Assembly: GCA_948144175.1 (NCBI GenBank)
Contig: CANXME010000897.1
Span: 248,001-312,000 of the forward strand
DNA from: Closterium sp. NIES-65
Taxonomy: Eukaryota > Streptophyta > Zygnematophyceae > Desmidiales > Closteriaceae
Direction of reading: 5' to 3'
DNA length: 64,000 nt
Each line of letters opens with the position of its first letter. Position 1 is the first letter of the stretch. The notes under the pieces were generated by a model. The model saw only the letters and a program-made list of their open reading frames with translations, was not told the DNA's origin and did no database searches. Shown here one piece after another: positions 23,519-44,358 of the stretch. A program made the translations under genes and the position numbers.

Positions 23519-23627
23519 TGTCAAATGTTGTAGCCTGTAGTGAGGTTTGTCTTAGGGGGTACAGAAGTTAGGGTTTGTTATATGTACCCCAACCAACATC
23601 AATGGATCATCATTCCTCATTTTGACA
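23519..23627 (+). repeat. 3' LTR of element D (109 bp)
   Basis: It is preceded by polypurine tract CTATGGGGGTG and followed by target duplication TCGTG. Confidence 0.95.
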
Positions 23628-23638
23628 TCGTGGTCCGT

Positions 23639-23714
23639 GGATGGTGGTGGTGGTGGTGGTGGTGGTGGTGGTGGTGGTGGTGGTGGTGGTGGTGGTGGTG
23701 GTGGTGGTGGTGGT
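23639..23714 (+). repeat. (TGG)n microsatellite
   Basis: About 24 TGG units lie in host DNA just right of element D, after the pre-insertion sequence GTCCGTGGATGG. The polytryptophan or polythreonine frames here are artefacts. Confidence 0.95.
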
Positions 23715-23897
23715 GGATTGGAACGGAGCAAGCACGTCGCTCGATATTCCTGGCTTGCTCCTCTCAGCGTTGTTGGGAGATTCTAGGCGCGTGTTACCTA
23801 GGCCGGCCCACGTGAGATTCATTTAGGTGTGTATGCTTGCCCGTTAAATGTGGTGTATTTGTATATATATGCCACACTCGTTTTGGTCTCGCTAGCC
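23715..23897. other. Short host spacer between elements D and E
   Basis: This is unique-looking sequence with a short TATATATA stretch near 23862-23869 and no coding signal. It is the only host DNA, with the TGG array, between two independent Copia insertions. Confidence 0.5.
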
Positions 23898-24022
23898 TGT
23901 CAATTATATGCATGTTATATCTGTTTAGGCTGTAGTGGGGTAGCCAATATAGGGTACAACCCCTTAGGGTTTTCATCCTTGTACCCAAACTTCCTCGATA
24001 GTCAATCACACCTACTCTAACA
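23898..24022 (+). repeat. 5' LTR of element E (125 bp)
   Basis: It runs TGTCAATTATATGC to CCTACTCTAACA and shares the TGTAGTGGGGTAG and TTAGGGTTT blocks with D and B. Confidence 0.88.
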
Positions 24023-24030
24023 TGATATTA

Positions 24031-24178
24031 GGGCGTGTTCCTACGGCCTCATATCAGGAAACCTCGTATCAAGAATGTCATTTTGTCTGGTAAAACTAGC
24101 GAGAGGTTTGGGTTTAGGGGAATTTTCAGTGTGAGCCTGATACGAGGTTCTCTTGATACGAGGTTTAGGAACACGCTC
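24031..24178. mobile_element. PIF/Harbinger-like MITE (148 bp) in the leader of E
   Basis: Terminal inverted repeats GGGCGTGTTCCTA and TAGGAACACGCTC bound 148 bp flanked by TTA on both sides (24028-24030 and 24179-24181). A 3-bp TTA duplication and a GRGCGTGTTC-like end fit Tourist/PIF-Harbinger MITEs. Inside, CCTCGTATCAAGA and its inverse TCTTGATACGAGG extend the arms, so the element can fold back over much of its length. It has no coding capacity. It lies a few bases inside the LTR end of E and so postdates E. Confidence 0.85.
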
Positions 24179-24379
24179 TTAAACCACTTAAATCTTAGGA
24201 CCTAATTTCCTAGTGGGCCCACCGTTAACTCTCATGTTTTAGGGTTTCCCCTGCCTGTCGAGCTGCCCCACCCGTCGCACCGCCCTGCTGGCCGCGCGAC
24301 GCGCGTTTATTTCTTTTCTTTTTTCTCGTCACGCCGCCCTAGGGCCCGGCCCCGCCCGTCGCGTCGCCTTAGGGCCTTC

Positions 24380-24850
24380 CCGCGCTCTGACAGCCGCCCC
24401 TGGCCCCTGCAGCAGCCGCCCCTGGACCTAGAGCAGCCGCCCCTGGCCCCTACAGCAGCCGCCCCTGGTGCAGCCGCCCCTAGACCCAGAGCAGCCGCCC
24501 TTGGCCCCTGTAGCAGCCGCCCCTGGTGCAGCCGCCCCTGGACCTAGAACAGCCGCCCCTGGCCCCTGCAGCAGCCGCTCCTGGTGCAGCCGCCCCTGGA
24601 CCCAGAGCAACCGCCCCTGGACCCAGAGCAGCCGCCCCTGGCCCCTGCAGCAGCCGCCCCTGGTGCAGCCGTCCCTGGGCCCTCGAGCAGCCGCCCTTGG
24701 ACCCAGAGCAGCCGCCCCTGGCCCCTGAAGCAGCCGCCCCTGGTGCAGCCGCCCCTGGACTCCGTGCAGCCGCCCCTGGACCCCGCGACGCCGCCCCTGG
24801 ACCCGCGACGCCGCCCCTGGACCCCAATACGCGCCTGCACTCAGTGCAGC
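24380..24850 (+). repeat. GC-rich tandem leader of element E
   Basis: Imperfect units of GCAGCCGCCCCTGG plus CCCCTGCAGCA or ACCCAGAGCA occur about twenty times. The position is equivalent to the leaders of B, C, D and G. Confidence 0.85.
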
Positions 24851-27800
24851 CGCCCCCACCTCACCTCGCGCCTGCCTTCGTGCGCCTACCCTGCCGCCGC
24901 CCGCCGAGCGCCGGCCCTGCTCGCCCGGCGAGCGCCTGCCCTTCCCACCACTGGTGAGCACCTGCCTTGTTCGCGCGCTGCCGCGCCATCTGCCTGCCTG
25001 CATGCCTACCTGCCTGCCTGCCTGATTGCCTGCCTGCCTGCCGCGCCTGCCCTGCCCGCGCTGCTAGTGCTGCTACTGCTGCTACTTCTGTTACTACTCC
25101 TAGGCTGCTGCTGCTGCTACTACTGCTACTACTGCTACTTGTGGTGGCCAGATGCAGCTCCAGCGACGTCCGCGCGAGTCTCTCACGCCCCAGCAGCTTC
25201 GTGAGTGGTACGCTAGTTGGGGTTGTGGCGGTATCCATCGTGGCGGTCGCCCTGGAGGTGGTCAGTCAGTAGCGTCTGGCAGTGGCCAGCTGCAGCTGCA
25301 GCGGCGTCAGCGTGAGACACTTACGCCCCAGCCGCTTCATGAGTGGTACGCTCAGAGTAGAGGGTCTTGGAGTACCGTTCGCTGCCCGTACGTCATTCGC
25401 ACAGGTGATCGGGTTGGTCAGGCTTGCGGGACGCTTGGACACACACACTCCCGCTGCTTCGCCTGTCTGAGCGACGCCTTGCGTACCGAGTTTGGTGACG
25501 AGGCTGAGCTCCCCACCTGGCTGGAGCTGCTTAGGCAGAGGGTAGATATCTTTGCTCTTGACTATGATGCTATTCTCACTGCCATGTATGCACTGCCTAC
25601 TAGTGCTGACCGTGCCTGTTACCTGTGTGTACCGCCTGACCCAGGTATAGAGCCTACTGCTCTAGGTGCTGGTGAAGCTGCTGCGCTAGGTGCTAGTGCG
25701 TCTCCTGCTCTAGGTGCTGGTGAGGCTTCTGCTCCAGGTGCTGGTGAGTCTGCTCTCTCTGGTACTGCGCCTGCTGAGGCCTTGTACACCTTCACTCTTG
25801 ACTCCGGTGCTTCTCGCTCCTTCTTTCGCGACAGCACCACCCTCACGCCGCTCAGTCGGCCGGTTGCAGTCTCCCAAGCAGACCCCTCTGGGGTTCCAGT
25901 CCTTGCGACCTCCACCACTGTCCTCCTTTGTCCTGCTGTCCCGTCCGGCACACTGTCCGGTCTTTACCTCCCCTCGTTCTCTACGAACTTGGTGGCGGGT
26001 TCTGCGCTCCCAGACGCGGGTGTTCACCAGCTCACCCCTGCCTACGAGCATGTGACACACTGCACGTATGCTCAGACGCGTCGTCACCTTGCTACCTTCA
26101 CTCGGCAGCCGGGGTCGGGCCTGTACACACTGACCACTGAGTCCCCTCAGGTAGCTGCGTCTGCGTCTACGTCAGGTCAGTTGTCGGCCCCCTGCTCGTG
26201 TCGCACCCTGTCGCACCGGACGGTCCTCTGGCACCACCACCTTGGTCACCCTTCGATGCAGCGCCTTCGTGGCGTGCACTCCCGTCACCTTGTCTCTGGT
26301 CTTCCCAGGGTTCTCCCTCCCCTCCCACCCTCGCCTGCTCCTCCCTGTCTTCCCTGTGTCGAGGGGCGGCAGCGCGCCGCTCCTCATTCCTCCTCGTTTC
26401 CCCCGACGACTGCTCCCCTGCAGACCCTGCACATGGACGTGTGGGGCCTAGCTCGCGTCAGTGGGCAGGACCGCGAGCGGTACTTCCTGCTGGTTGTTGA
26501 CGACTACTCGCGTTACACCACGGTCTTCCCCTTGCGCACCAAGGGTGAGGTCCCTGATGTTTTGATCCCTTGGATCCGCGCTGCCCGTCTCCAGCTCAGC
26601 GAGCGGTTCGGGACGGAGTTTCCCGTCCTGCGTCTGCACTCTGACAGAGGTGGGGAGTTTTCCTCCGACTTTTTGCAAAGCTTTTGTCGTGGGGAGGGCA
26701 TTCGCAAGACGTCCACGCTTCCGGCCTCTCCGCAGCAGAATGGGGTTGCTGAGCGCCGCATTGGCTTGGTCATGGAGGTCGCTCGTACCTCCATGGTCCA
26801 TGCGGCTGCCCCCCATTTTTTGTGGCCGTTTGCGGTCCGCTACGCCGCGCATCAGCTCAGCCTCTGGCCCCGTGTCTCCTTGCCGGAGACTTCGCCCACA
26901 CTGCGGTGGACGGGGGAGGTTGGCGATGCGTCGGTGTTCCGGGTCTGGGGTTCTCGTGCCTTTGTCCGCGATACCACCGCGGAAAAGCTCTCTGCCCGCG
27001 CTGTTCCCTGTGTCTTCCTTGGCGTTGTCCCTGACGCGCCTGGTTGGCAGTTTTACCACCCCACCTCGCGCCGTGTCTTCCTCTCTTAGGACGTCATGTT
27101 CGGCGAGTCGGTTCCCTTTTACCGTCTCTTCCCCTACCGCACTGCCCCTCCCCCCCCCCCCCGCCGCTCTTCCTCGCTCCAAGTGTTGTTTAGGTAGACC
27201 CCCCCCTCGCTCCCGGTCCTGCTCCTTCAGGTGTGTCTCAGGTAGACCCTCCTCTCTTGACTGCGCCGGTTGAGGTCACTGGTGACTCAGGTCCTACTGA
27301 AGGTGGTCCTGCTCGGGGTGCTGATCTGGGGGTGCTGAGCCTTGGGGTGCGGAGCTTGGGTGTGCTGAGCCTTGGGGTGCGGAGCCTGGAGATGCTGGGC
27401 TTGGGGGTGCGGAGTCTGGGGGTGCTGAGTCTGGGGGTGCAGAACTTGCGGGTGCTGAGCCTGGGGGTGCGGAGTCTGGGGGTGCTGAGCCTGGGGGTAC
27501 TGAGTCTGGGGGTGCTGCACCTAGGGGCGCTGAGGCGTCTGGTGAGCGGTCTCCCTGGAGCGGCCGTCTCCGTAGTCGCTCCACTGGTGCCTCGCCACTG
27601 CACTCTCGTCCTCGTCTCCCTCTCTCCCGATAGCAGCTGCGTGAGTGGTACTTTAGCCGTCAGGGTCGCGCTGCTGGAGTTGGAGGCCCTGCTGCGAGAG
27701 ATGCTGGTGTTGGAGGCACTGGAGCCAGCGCTGTCCCTCTCTCCCCACAGCAGCTGCGTGAGTGGTATGTTAGCCGTCAAGGTCGTGCTGCTGGAGCTAG

Positions 27801-30335
27801 GGGCCCTGCTGTGGGTGCTGGTGCTGGAGCTTCTGGAGCTGTCGGAGGTGCTGGCGCTGGTGGCGCTGGTGCTGGAGGTTTTGGAGGTGCTGCGGGTGCT
27901 GGCGCTGGAGTTTCTAGACCTGTTGGAGGTGTTGGCGCTGGTAGCGCTGGTGCTGGAGGTTTTGGAGCTGCTGCGGGTGCTGGCGCTGGAGTTTCTGGAG
28001 CTGTTGGAGGTGCTGGCGCTGGTGGCGCCGGAGCTGGAGGTTGTGGAGCTGCTGCGGGTGCTGGCGCTGGAGGTTCTAGAGTTGTCGGAGGTGCTGGAGC
28101 TACTGGTACTGGTGGCACTGCACCGCCGTCACCTTCGTCTCTGCCACCGCCTGGCTCCGTGCTTCGCCAGGTTCTTAGCCTCCCGTCTTCTACTAGTCTT
28201 CCGTTACAGCCTGGCTCACCGCTACCTGCTCCTTCTCCTTACACTGAGCAGACAAGGGGTCTTAGTGAGCGTTGTAAGCCTGCGTCTCGTCCTGTCTCGC
28301 CTGTTCGCACTATCCGAACTAGTCGTACTGGTCGTCGTGTTCCTCGTGAGCGTCCGCCGGCTGTCCCCGGCACATACCTCATGGCTCTGCGTCCTTCCTC
28401 TCCTCCGCAGCGTGTTCCCTTGCCGTCTCCTCCTGCGTCTTCTCTGCCTGACGTTCCAGAGCCTGAGTCTGACCGCGCTCGTGCTGCTCACCCTACTGTC
28501 ACGCGTCTGCTAGCCACAGTTGTCACTGACCCGTCATTTGAGTCTGCTGCTGCGTCTGCCTTAGTCGCTAAGCTTGTTGACTTTCCTGCTGCCTATCGTC
28601 TAGACTGCGCCGCTAGTCTTGTTGCTGAGTCTGAGTCTGTCTGTCCTCCGTTTGTCGGGAGTGAGTGTGCTCTTGGCACGGACGTCCTTGAGGACAGGCA
28701 GGAGGACCTTGAGTGTCTTGCAGTCGCTGCGCCCCATCTCGTGTCCATGCTGCTTACCCTTGAGGGAGACCCGGATGCTCCAAACATCCCGACCCCGCAC
28801 TCTTACGCTGAGGCGATCGCGGGTGAGTACTCCTCTCAGTAGCAGACAGCCATGGACGCAGACAGAGATGGCATCCTGGAAGTCCACGGGCACCTACGTC
28901 GACGGAGTTCCCCCTCCTGGGGCAAACATCGTCAGTGCCACTCACGCGGCGCCTGGCGGAGACCGTAGACTGGCCGCCAGAGGCTCCACTGGGTACCAGG
29001 AGGGAACGACCCTGAGGACGACACTTGCCACTGAGGACGACACTTGCGGCTCTTGGGTTTGCTCCTTCGACTGCTGACCCGTCTCTGTTTCTGCGCACCG
29101 ACACTTCGCTGCCGCCGTTCTATATCCTCTTGACGTCGACGACTTGGTCTTTGCCACTGCTGACACTGAGGCTCTCGTCCTGGTGAAGTTGGAGCTGCAG
29201 AAGAGACACACGTGCACAGACATGGGTGAGTTGCGCAGTTACCTTGGCTTTCAGATCACCCGGGACAGAGCACGCCGCACCATCACACTGACTCAGTCAC
29301 ACATGGTGCAGCAGGTCCTTCAGCGCTTCGGCTTCACCTGGTCCTTTGTACAGGCCACTCCTCTGGCTACAGGTTACCCGCTCTCAGCTCCACCTTCGGA
29401 CGAGTCCGTAGAGCCGAGTGGTCCTTACCCATAGCTAGTGGGCTGCCTCATGTACCTGATGGCCTGCACTCGTCCTGACCTTGCGTACCCTCTTGGCCTT
29501 TTGGCTCGCTACGTGGCTCCTGGTCGGCACCGAAAGGTGCACATCGATGCTGCTAAGAGGGTACTGCGCTACTTGTGCAATACATCGGACATGGGGCTCG
29601 TGCTTGGAGGGCGGAGCCTAGTTGTCCTTACTGGGCACTCGGACGCTTCTTGGGTTGACGACCTCGCTACGCAGCGGTCGTCACAGGGTTACACCTTCAG
29701 CCTTGGCTCTAGCTCTGTTTCTTGGCGGTCTACACGCTCGTCCTCTACTCTCGGCTCCAGTTATGAGGCTGAGATCTACGCCACAGCCATGGCTGCACAG
29801 GAGCTACGCTGGCTCACCTACCTGCTGACCGACCTTGGAGAGCGGCCTCGTTCTCCTCTAGTAATGTACGTAGACAACAAGGCCATCATTGCCTTGTGTC
29901 AGGAGCACATAGTGGAGCACAGAACGAAGCACATCGCTCTGCGTTATTTCCTCGCTCGAGAGTTGCAGCAGCGTGGTCAGCTTCGTCTTGCTCACATGGC
30001 CACTCGGGCCAACACTGTTGATATATTCACCAAGGCACTTGCGTCTGGTGATCATCAGCGTTTTGTACTTTGTTAGGCCTTGTGCCCACGTTTCCTCACT
30101 TGCTGTAGACTTTGCTTGTATTGTGATCGATATATATACCTGCATGCTTGCTCTGCTAGGTAGAGATCACTGTGCTCTTGTTGTTGCATATATACCTCTG
30201 CATGTGAACTGGCGTTGTGGCCCCTTTGCTTGTGCTCACTGTGTGTGGTGACGTTGTGATCCACCCTGAGCTTGCTTTGCTTCTTTTGACTAGTCTTGTG
30301 ACCCATTGCTCTCCCCCACTTTGCCTATGGGGGTG

Positions 30336-30744
30336 TGTCAATTACGGTGTGTGCATGTTATATCTGTTGAGGCTGTAGTGGGGTAGTCAATGTAGGGAAC
30401 AACCCCTTAGGGTTTTCATCCTTGTATCTCTCAACGGAATCGGGGGTGACGCTCCGTTTCGCCAGAGATGACGCTCGGGGGTGACGCTTTCGCGAGCGTC
30501 ACCCTGACCCGGGCAGAAAAAACTAAAACCCTATCGGGATGGCATGCACCATTCGGGAGCCTAAACCCTAAAATTTTAGGGTTGAGGCTCCCGAATGACA
30601 TGCCATCCATCTGGGGTTTTTTTTTTTTGCCCCGGGCAGTTTCTCGTTTTGTGGTCTTTGTCGTTAGCGCGCCTGCTACAGTCCGTTGAGATGTACTAGG
30701 CTATACCCAAACTTCCTCGATAGTCAATCACACCTACTCTAACA
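30336..30744 (+). repeat. 3' LTR of element E with insertion
   Basis: It starts after CTATGGGGGTG and ends CCTACTCTAACA. About 280 bp in the middle are absent from the 5' LTR. Confidence 0.88.
30427..30691. mobile_element. Foldback (MITE-like) insertion in 3' LTR of E
   Basis: Compared with the 5' LTR, extra DNA interrupts CATCCTTGTA and CCCAAACTTCC. It is bounded by inverted TCTCAACGGA (near 30429) and TCCGTTGAGA (30682-30691), with TGTA at the left edge and again at 30692-30695. Inside are two hairpins: GGGTGACGCT against AGCGTCACCC (about 30478-30504), and a long near-perfect palindrome centred on AAAATTTT near 30573 with arms of about 35 nt containing ATTCGGGAGCC and GGCTCCCGAAT. It has no coding capacity. 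The right edge is uncertain by about 14 bp. The family is unknown. Confidence 0.7.
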
Positions 30745-31562
30745 TCGCTATTTGATGCAGTGATTCTCCATGCACATGCACAGAGAAGCAACAGGACCTT
30801 GATACCAGGCCTCTGGATAGGATTTGAACCAGTCTTTCTCATAAGGGTAACCAGCTGCTTTCACTCTTTCTGTAAGGGTACCAGGCAAGCACCACTCTTT
30901 TTTGTAAGGGTTAAAACCAAACTATAACTTTTCATGTAAAATAACTAGTAGATTTTAGGCCTAAAATAACCCGGTCACCCGGCCAACTAGTTTTGCAAGC
31001 AAAGAGGAGTGAGCGGAGTGGGGACTGCATTCGTCCCCTCTTCCCCTTCTCTCTTCACTCCACCCTGGCTCCCCCCCCCAGTCCCCCACCTACCCCCAAC
31101 TCCAATTCAGTGCAAGTCTGCCTTAGAGTTTGTGATTGGTGCAGTTCAAGCAGGAGCTTTCACTTCTCATTAGATATGGATTGCATGCAGAGACATGATT
31201 AAATATTAAAAACTTGTCAACAATAGTATAATATTTAGTCAGGCAAAAATTAACGGCTCACAGTTTTCCCCAGTACCGTATACGGCACAGTACACTCGTG
31301 CCAATGGCCATGGCCTCTCAAGGCGGGCAAATGAATAATGTGAAGAGTGGAGTGTGGTGGAACCTAAAGACTGACCACACCAGTTAATGTAGCCATCTCT
31401 AGCTGCGGGAGGTAAAGAAAGGATGGGTATGGACGGGCATGCATGCCCAATACATGCCATGTCATGCCATGCCATGCCCAGCATGCCATGCAGTACCATC
31501 CCCGCTCACCCATGTCAACAACCGAATGATGTGCGTCTCTGCCTTAGAGAGTATACGGTAGT
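30745..31562. other. Host DNA downstream of the CCCH gene
   Basis: This is AT-richer sequence holding the 3' flank of the minus-strand CCCH gene. A GGTTCAAATCC box-B-like motif lies on the - strand near 30830, without a convincing box A. A run of CATGCC-type repeats is seen at about 31440-31490. No gene is recognised. Confidence 0.45.
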
Positions 31563-41737
<10,175 letters not shown>

Positions 41738-41757
41738 GGCGTGATGCCGCGTGCCGC

Positions 41758-41761
41758 GGCT

Positions 41762-41793
<32 letters not shown>

Positions 41794-41795
41794 TG
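41758..41795. repeat. (GCC)n/(GGC)n repeat upstream of CCCH start codon
   Basis: About 11-12 triplets, GGC on the gene strand, located about 20-60 bp before the ATG and therefore probably in the 5' UTR. Confidence 0.8.
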
Positions 41796-43583
41796 CTGTC
41801 GCTGCAACTGCTACAGAAGTAGTAATAATCCAGAAACAGAATTCAATGCTTCAACTAATGTCGCGGTTCCTAGATGCGAGCCGCGTACCGTGTGATGGAT
41901 GGGGTGGAACTACAAGGTATGGCTATCTGCACTCGTTGGATCGAAATTTTAAAATTAGCGCAGCCGACTTCATGCGATTCGTGTCGCGACGAGAGAAGGC
42001 GATGTCATGTGAGTCAAACTGTATCCAAGTCGAAACAAAAGCGGCGGCATCATATGTTAATCGCCAGGTGGTCGGGATTTGTCGCACGTCACGCGATGAA
42101 TATTGACGTTTTTTTTAATGCTGCGACCGACACTCTACTCCCGGAATATTGAGTTACGAAATCTAGGCCGACGCTGGGAGAAATAGCGATAGACGATTTG
42201 CCAACTCGGAAGGACGCCTCAGCCGCCGCGACTGCAGGGAATCTTTAATCGTGCATGGCGATTATTTTCAAGATAATGGGTTATCCCCTCCCATCGAATC
42301 AGTTCTTGCGGAGGGTTTATGCACTAAGCTCTAGAAGCAGTCTTCCTCTTTCGCCATTTTTTTACCTTCACACGCAGCAGGGTTTTGGCAAGGGGCACTT
42401 GGAGATATGGAGGATGAAGTGAGATGTAGTTGTTTCTATGAGAGTTGGCGTCGTCGAACGCGTCTCCTGCATTTGGTACACCGAGGTGGCTGGCGGCAGA
42501 CTGTGCGGTGTGCGTGCGAGAGACACAGGCAGGAGTGAAGCGTTCTTGCTGGTGTATGGGAATGGGAAGATAGGCAGTGCACAGGCGGTGCTGGAGGGAG
42601 TCAGTCATCCATGCTGTGAGTTCGGGCGGCTCAATTCGGGATTCCAGTTGGAATCGCCGATTGCTTTGGATACGAGGTAATGAACGGGAGAGGATAAAAC
42701 ATTATAAAACATTATGGTATTGAATGTAACAAATACAGTACAGTTTTGGCCAAAACACTTAGACATGCTTTTTACTGCACCATCCAATCTGACTCAGCTG
42801 ATTGGTTGCATTCCGCTGGCTGTTGTTCAATGCTCTACAGAAGGTGGGCATGGGATGGGATAAACCACCATCCCAGAAATTCGACCTCAGTGAAAAAGCG
42901 ATGCAGAACGGGGTTGTTGCGATAGCGACCCAATCCCGACAAGAACTTGCGCTCACTCACGCTGGTTGACCTCTCGGTGCTCTAAAAGGTCACTCGCCCT
43001 ACAAGCCGCCAAAATTACACGGATGACATCACATGGGCCCTCTCCATAATCCATTCAATGTCCGCGTGATATGGTGCGCGGGTTTGGCGACCATGTCACC
43101 ATCAGGGCTGACCAGGAGGTCACAATCGTGGCAAGAGGTTCATCGAAATCTTCATTCTGTACCCAATCCCACCACCTCTGATAAACTATAAAAACTACTG
43201 TAACCAACCCTTTTGGCCCGATCATAACTGCGTTCGAATCAGAAACTCGCGCTTCAAATGCTTGAGAAAGAATTTGGCTCTGCTTCACCAGACCAAAGCA
43301 ACGAGATTGGTCTGGCAAAATCTGTCAAATCAAAGTTGCTCGGTCCAAGCCGCGGACCATGCGGAAGGCGTGAAAGTGTAACCGCGTGATCCTGCAGCCA
43401 AAAGTGAGATGGCCCAGATACAAATGGTTTTGGTTATAGTCCTACGGAATGACAAGCCGCGCGCAGACTATGTGCGGAAACCTTCAAACCCTGGGACAAA
43501 ACGGGAAACTTAAAGTCCCGTTTCAGGGATATAGCATGCAAAGCGCTTTGTTTGCTAATAGTTTTTGTTTTTTGTGTTTGCAT
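41796..43583. other. Host DNA upstream of the CCCH gene
   Basis: The first part should hold promoter and 5' UTR of the minus-strand CCCH gene, but no clear core element was fixed. Beyond about 42150 the sequence is mixed and lacks open frames with recognisable features. The longest (about 90-100 codons) look accidental. Confidence 0.45.
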
Positions 43584-43598
43584 AGATTCGGAACGAGC

Positions 43599-43855
43599 AT
43601 CCTGAAGTCTCCCAGCTAGTTAGATGTGGCACTTCCGAAAGGGTGAGGTCCCGGGATCAAATCCCCCGTGCGGCGTGTGCTCAGCCAGCCCCCCAGAAGG
43701 GGGTTTCGCACGTGCTCATCTTGGGAGTGGATATGACTACCTCGTCACCCAGTGAGGCCGTGTAAACAAATGGGTAGGCAGGTTACAACCGACCGCCGGG
43801 GTAAAACCAAAGGGGGTTCCCCCCTACCTTTACCTTTAAAAAAATATAAAAAAAA
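43599..43855 (+). mobile_element. tRNA-derived SINE, 257 bp
   Basis: A tRNA-like head carries a box A-like GCTAGTTAGATG (near 43615) and box B-like GGGATCAAATCC (near 43654), followed by an unrelated body and an A-rich tail (43837-43855). It is flanked by a 15-bp duplication with one mismatch: AGATTCGGAACGAGC (43584-43598) and AGATTCAGAACGAGC (43856-43870). Pol III head, A-rich tail and long target duplication are the marks of a SINE moved by LINE machinery. It looks full length and fairly recent. Confidence 0.88.
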
Positions 43856-43870
43856 AGATTCAGAACGAGC

Positions 43871-44230
43871 TTGCCTCAACCTCTTGTCGCACGGTTCCCC
43901 GCGAGACAAAACAAAACAAAATCAATTATGGTTTGGGGCATGAATAGAAGGTAAAAACTTTTGTTTTACCCTATAAGCGAGATAAATGAGATGTCATCGT
44001 CGACAAGCCCGTTGCGGACTCCGCGATAGGATTAAGGACTAAGCACGGTCTAGAGAAAAAATTATTTACAATTACAAAGTTAGATATCAAATCGAGGATC
44101 CATTCTTCATCATTCATCCTGAATGTTGGGTTGGTTCAATCTGGGCCCAGTGATTGGCTGCGGAGCTAATTCGTGCAATGATTCAGTCAAGATGCAAATT
44201 TTGTAGCCAAAAAATGGACTGTAGGGGTCG
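43871..44230. other. Host spacer between SINE and element G
   Basis: No gene or repeat is recognised. It ends at the target duplication GGTCG (44226-44230). Confidence 0.5.
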
Positions 44231-44358
44231 TGTGAAAGTTAGAAGAGAGAAGAGGACTGCACTAGCAAGAATGGGGATACAAATAGGAAACCCTAGAAGG
44301 GTTGTACTCGCTATAGAGCACCCCACTACAGGCTAGAGCATAAGATAACATTCTGACA
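44231..44358 (-). repeat. 3' LTR of element G (128 bp)
   Basis: On the - strand it runs TGTCAGAATGTTATC to CTAACTTTCACA, next to polypurine tract CTATGGGGGTG. Confidence 0.92.

Larger units (their letters stand above)
16322..23627 (+). mobile_element. Copia LTR retrotransposon D, 7.31 kb
   Basis: It is bounded by two identical 109-bp LTRs and the target duplication TCGTG (16317-16321 and 23628-23632). In order: 5' LTR 16322-16430; primer site TGGTATCAGCTAGG at 16431; a C-rich tandem leader (about 16550-17180); gag from 17279 (MATPRVLRFDADG); a widely spaced zinc knuckle near 18440-18515; protease near 18820 (LDSGASHCFF); GAG-pre-integrase with WHHRMGHPSLPRLR near 19420; integrase 19615-20000 (VVVDDFSRYTTVF, LHSDRGGEF, SPQQNGVAERR); a long Pro/Gln/Gly linker; RT about 21800-22600 (YVDDLVFA near 22340); RNase H about 22830-23240; polypurine tract and 3' LTR 23519-23627. 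Several CAG runs encode polyglutamine within the polyprotein. It is recent by LTR identity, with about one break. Confidence 0.95.
23898..30744 (+). mobile_element. Copia LTR retrotransposon E, older, secondarily invaded
   Basis: LTR-like ends start TGTCAATTA at 23898-24022 (125 bp) and 30336-30744 (enlarged by a foldback insertion). Recognisable parts: GC-rich tandem leader (about 24380-24850), zinc-knuckle region near 25380-25460, protease near 25800 (DSGASRSFF), WHHHLGHPSMQRLR near 26230, integrase 26420-26830 (LHSDRGGEF, SPQQNGVAERR), a linker of short repeats (about 27230-28200), RT about 28890-29430, and RNase H about 29640-30010. The LTRs differ at several positions, so the copy is clearly older than B, C or D. 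No exact flanking duplication was found; TCGCT occurs on both sides but four bases away from the left LTR edge. It is broken, with at least five breaks, and carries two DNA-element insertions. Confidence 0.9.

Noticed and set aside
23540-23830. Polytryptophan and polyvaline frames near 23640
   Set aside because: They come from the TGG microsatellite.
30780-30870. Possible SINE with GGTTCAAATCC on the - strand
   Set aside because: No convincing box A, A-rich tail or flanking duplication was found.
42324-42608. 94-residue frame on the - strand
   Set aside because: Short, no recognisable features, and no splice or promoter context.
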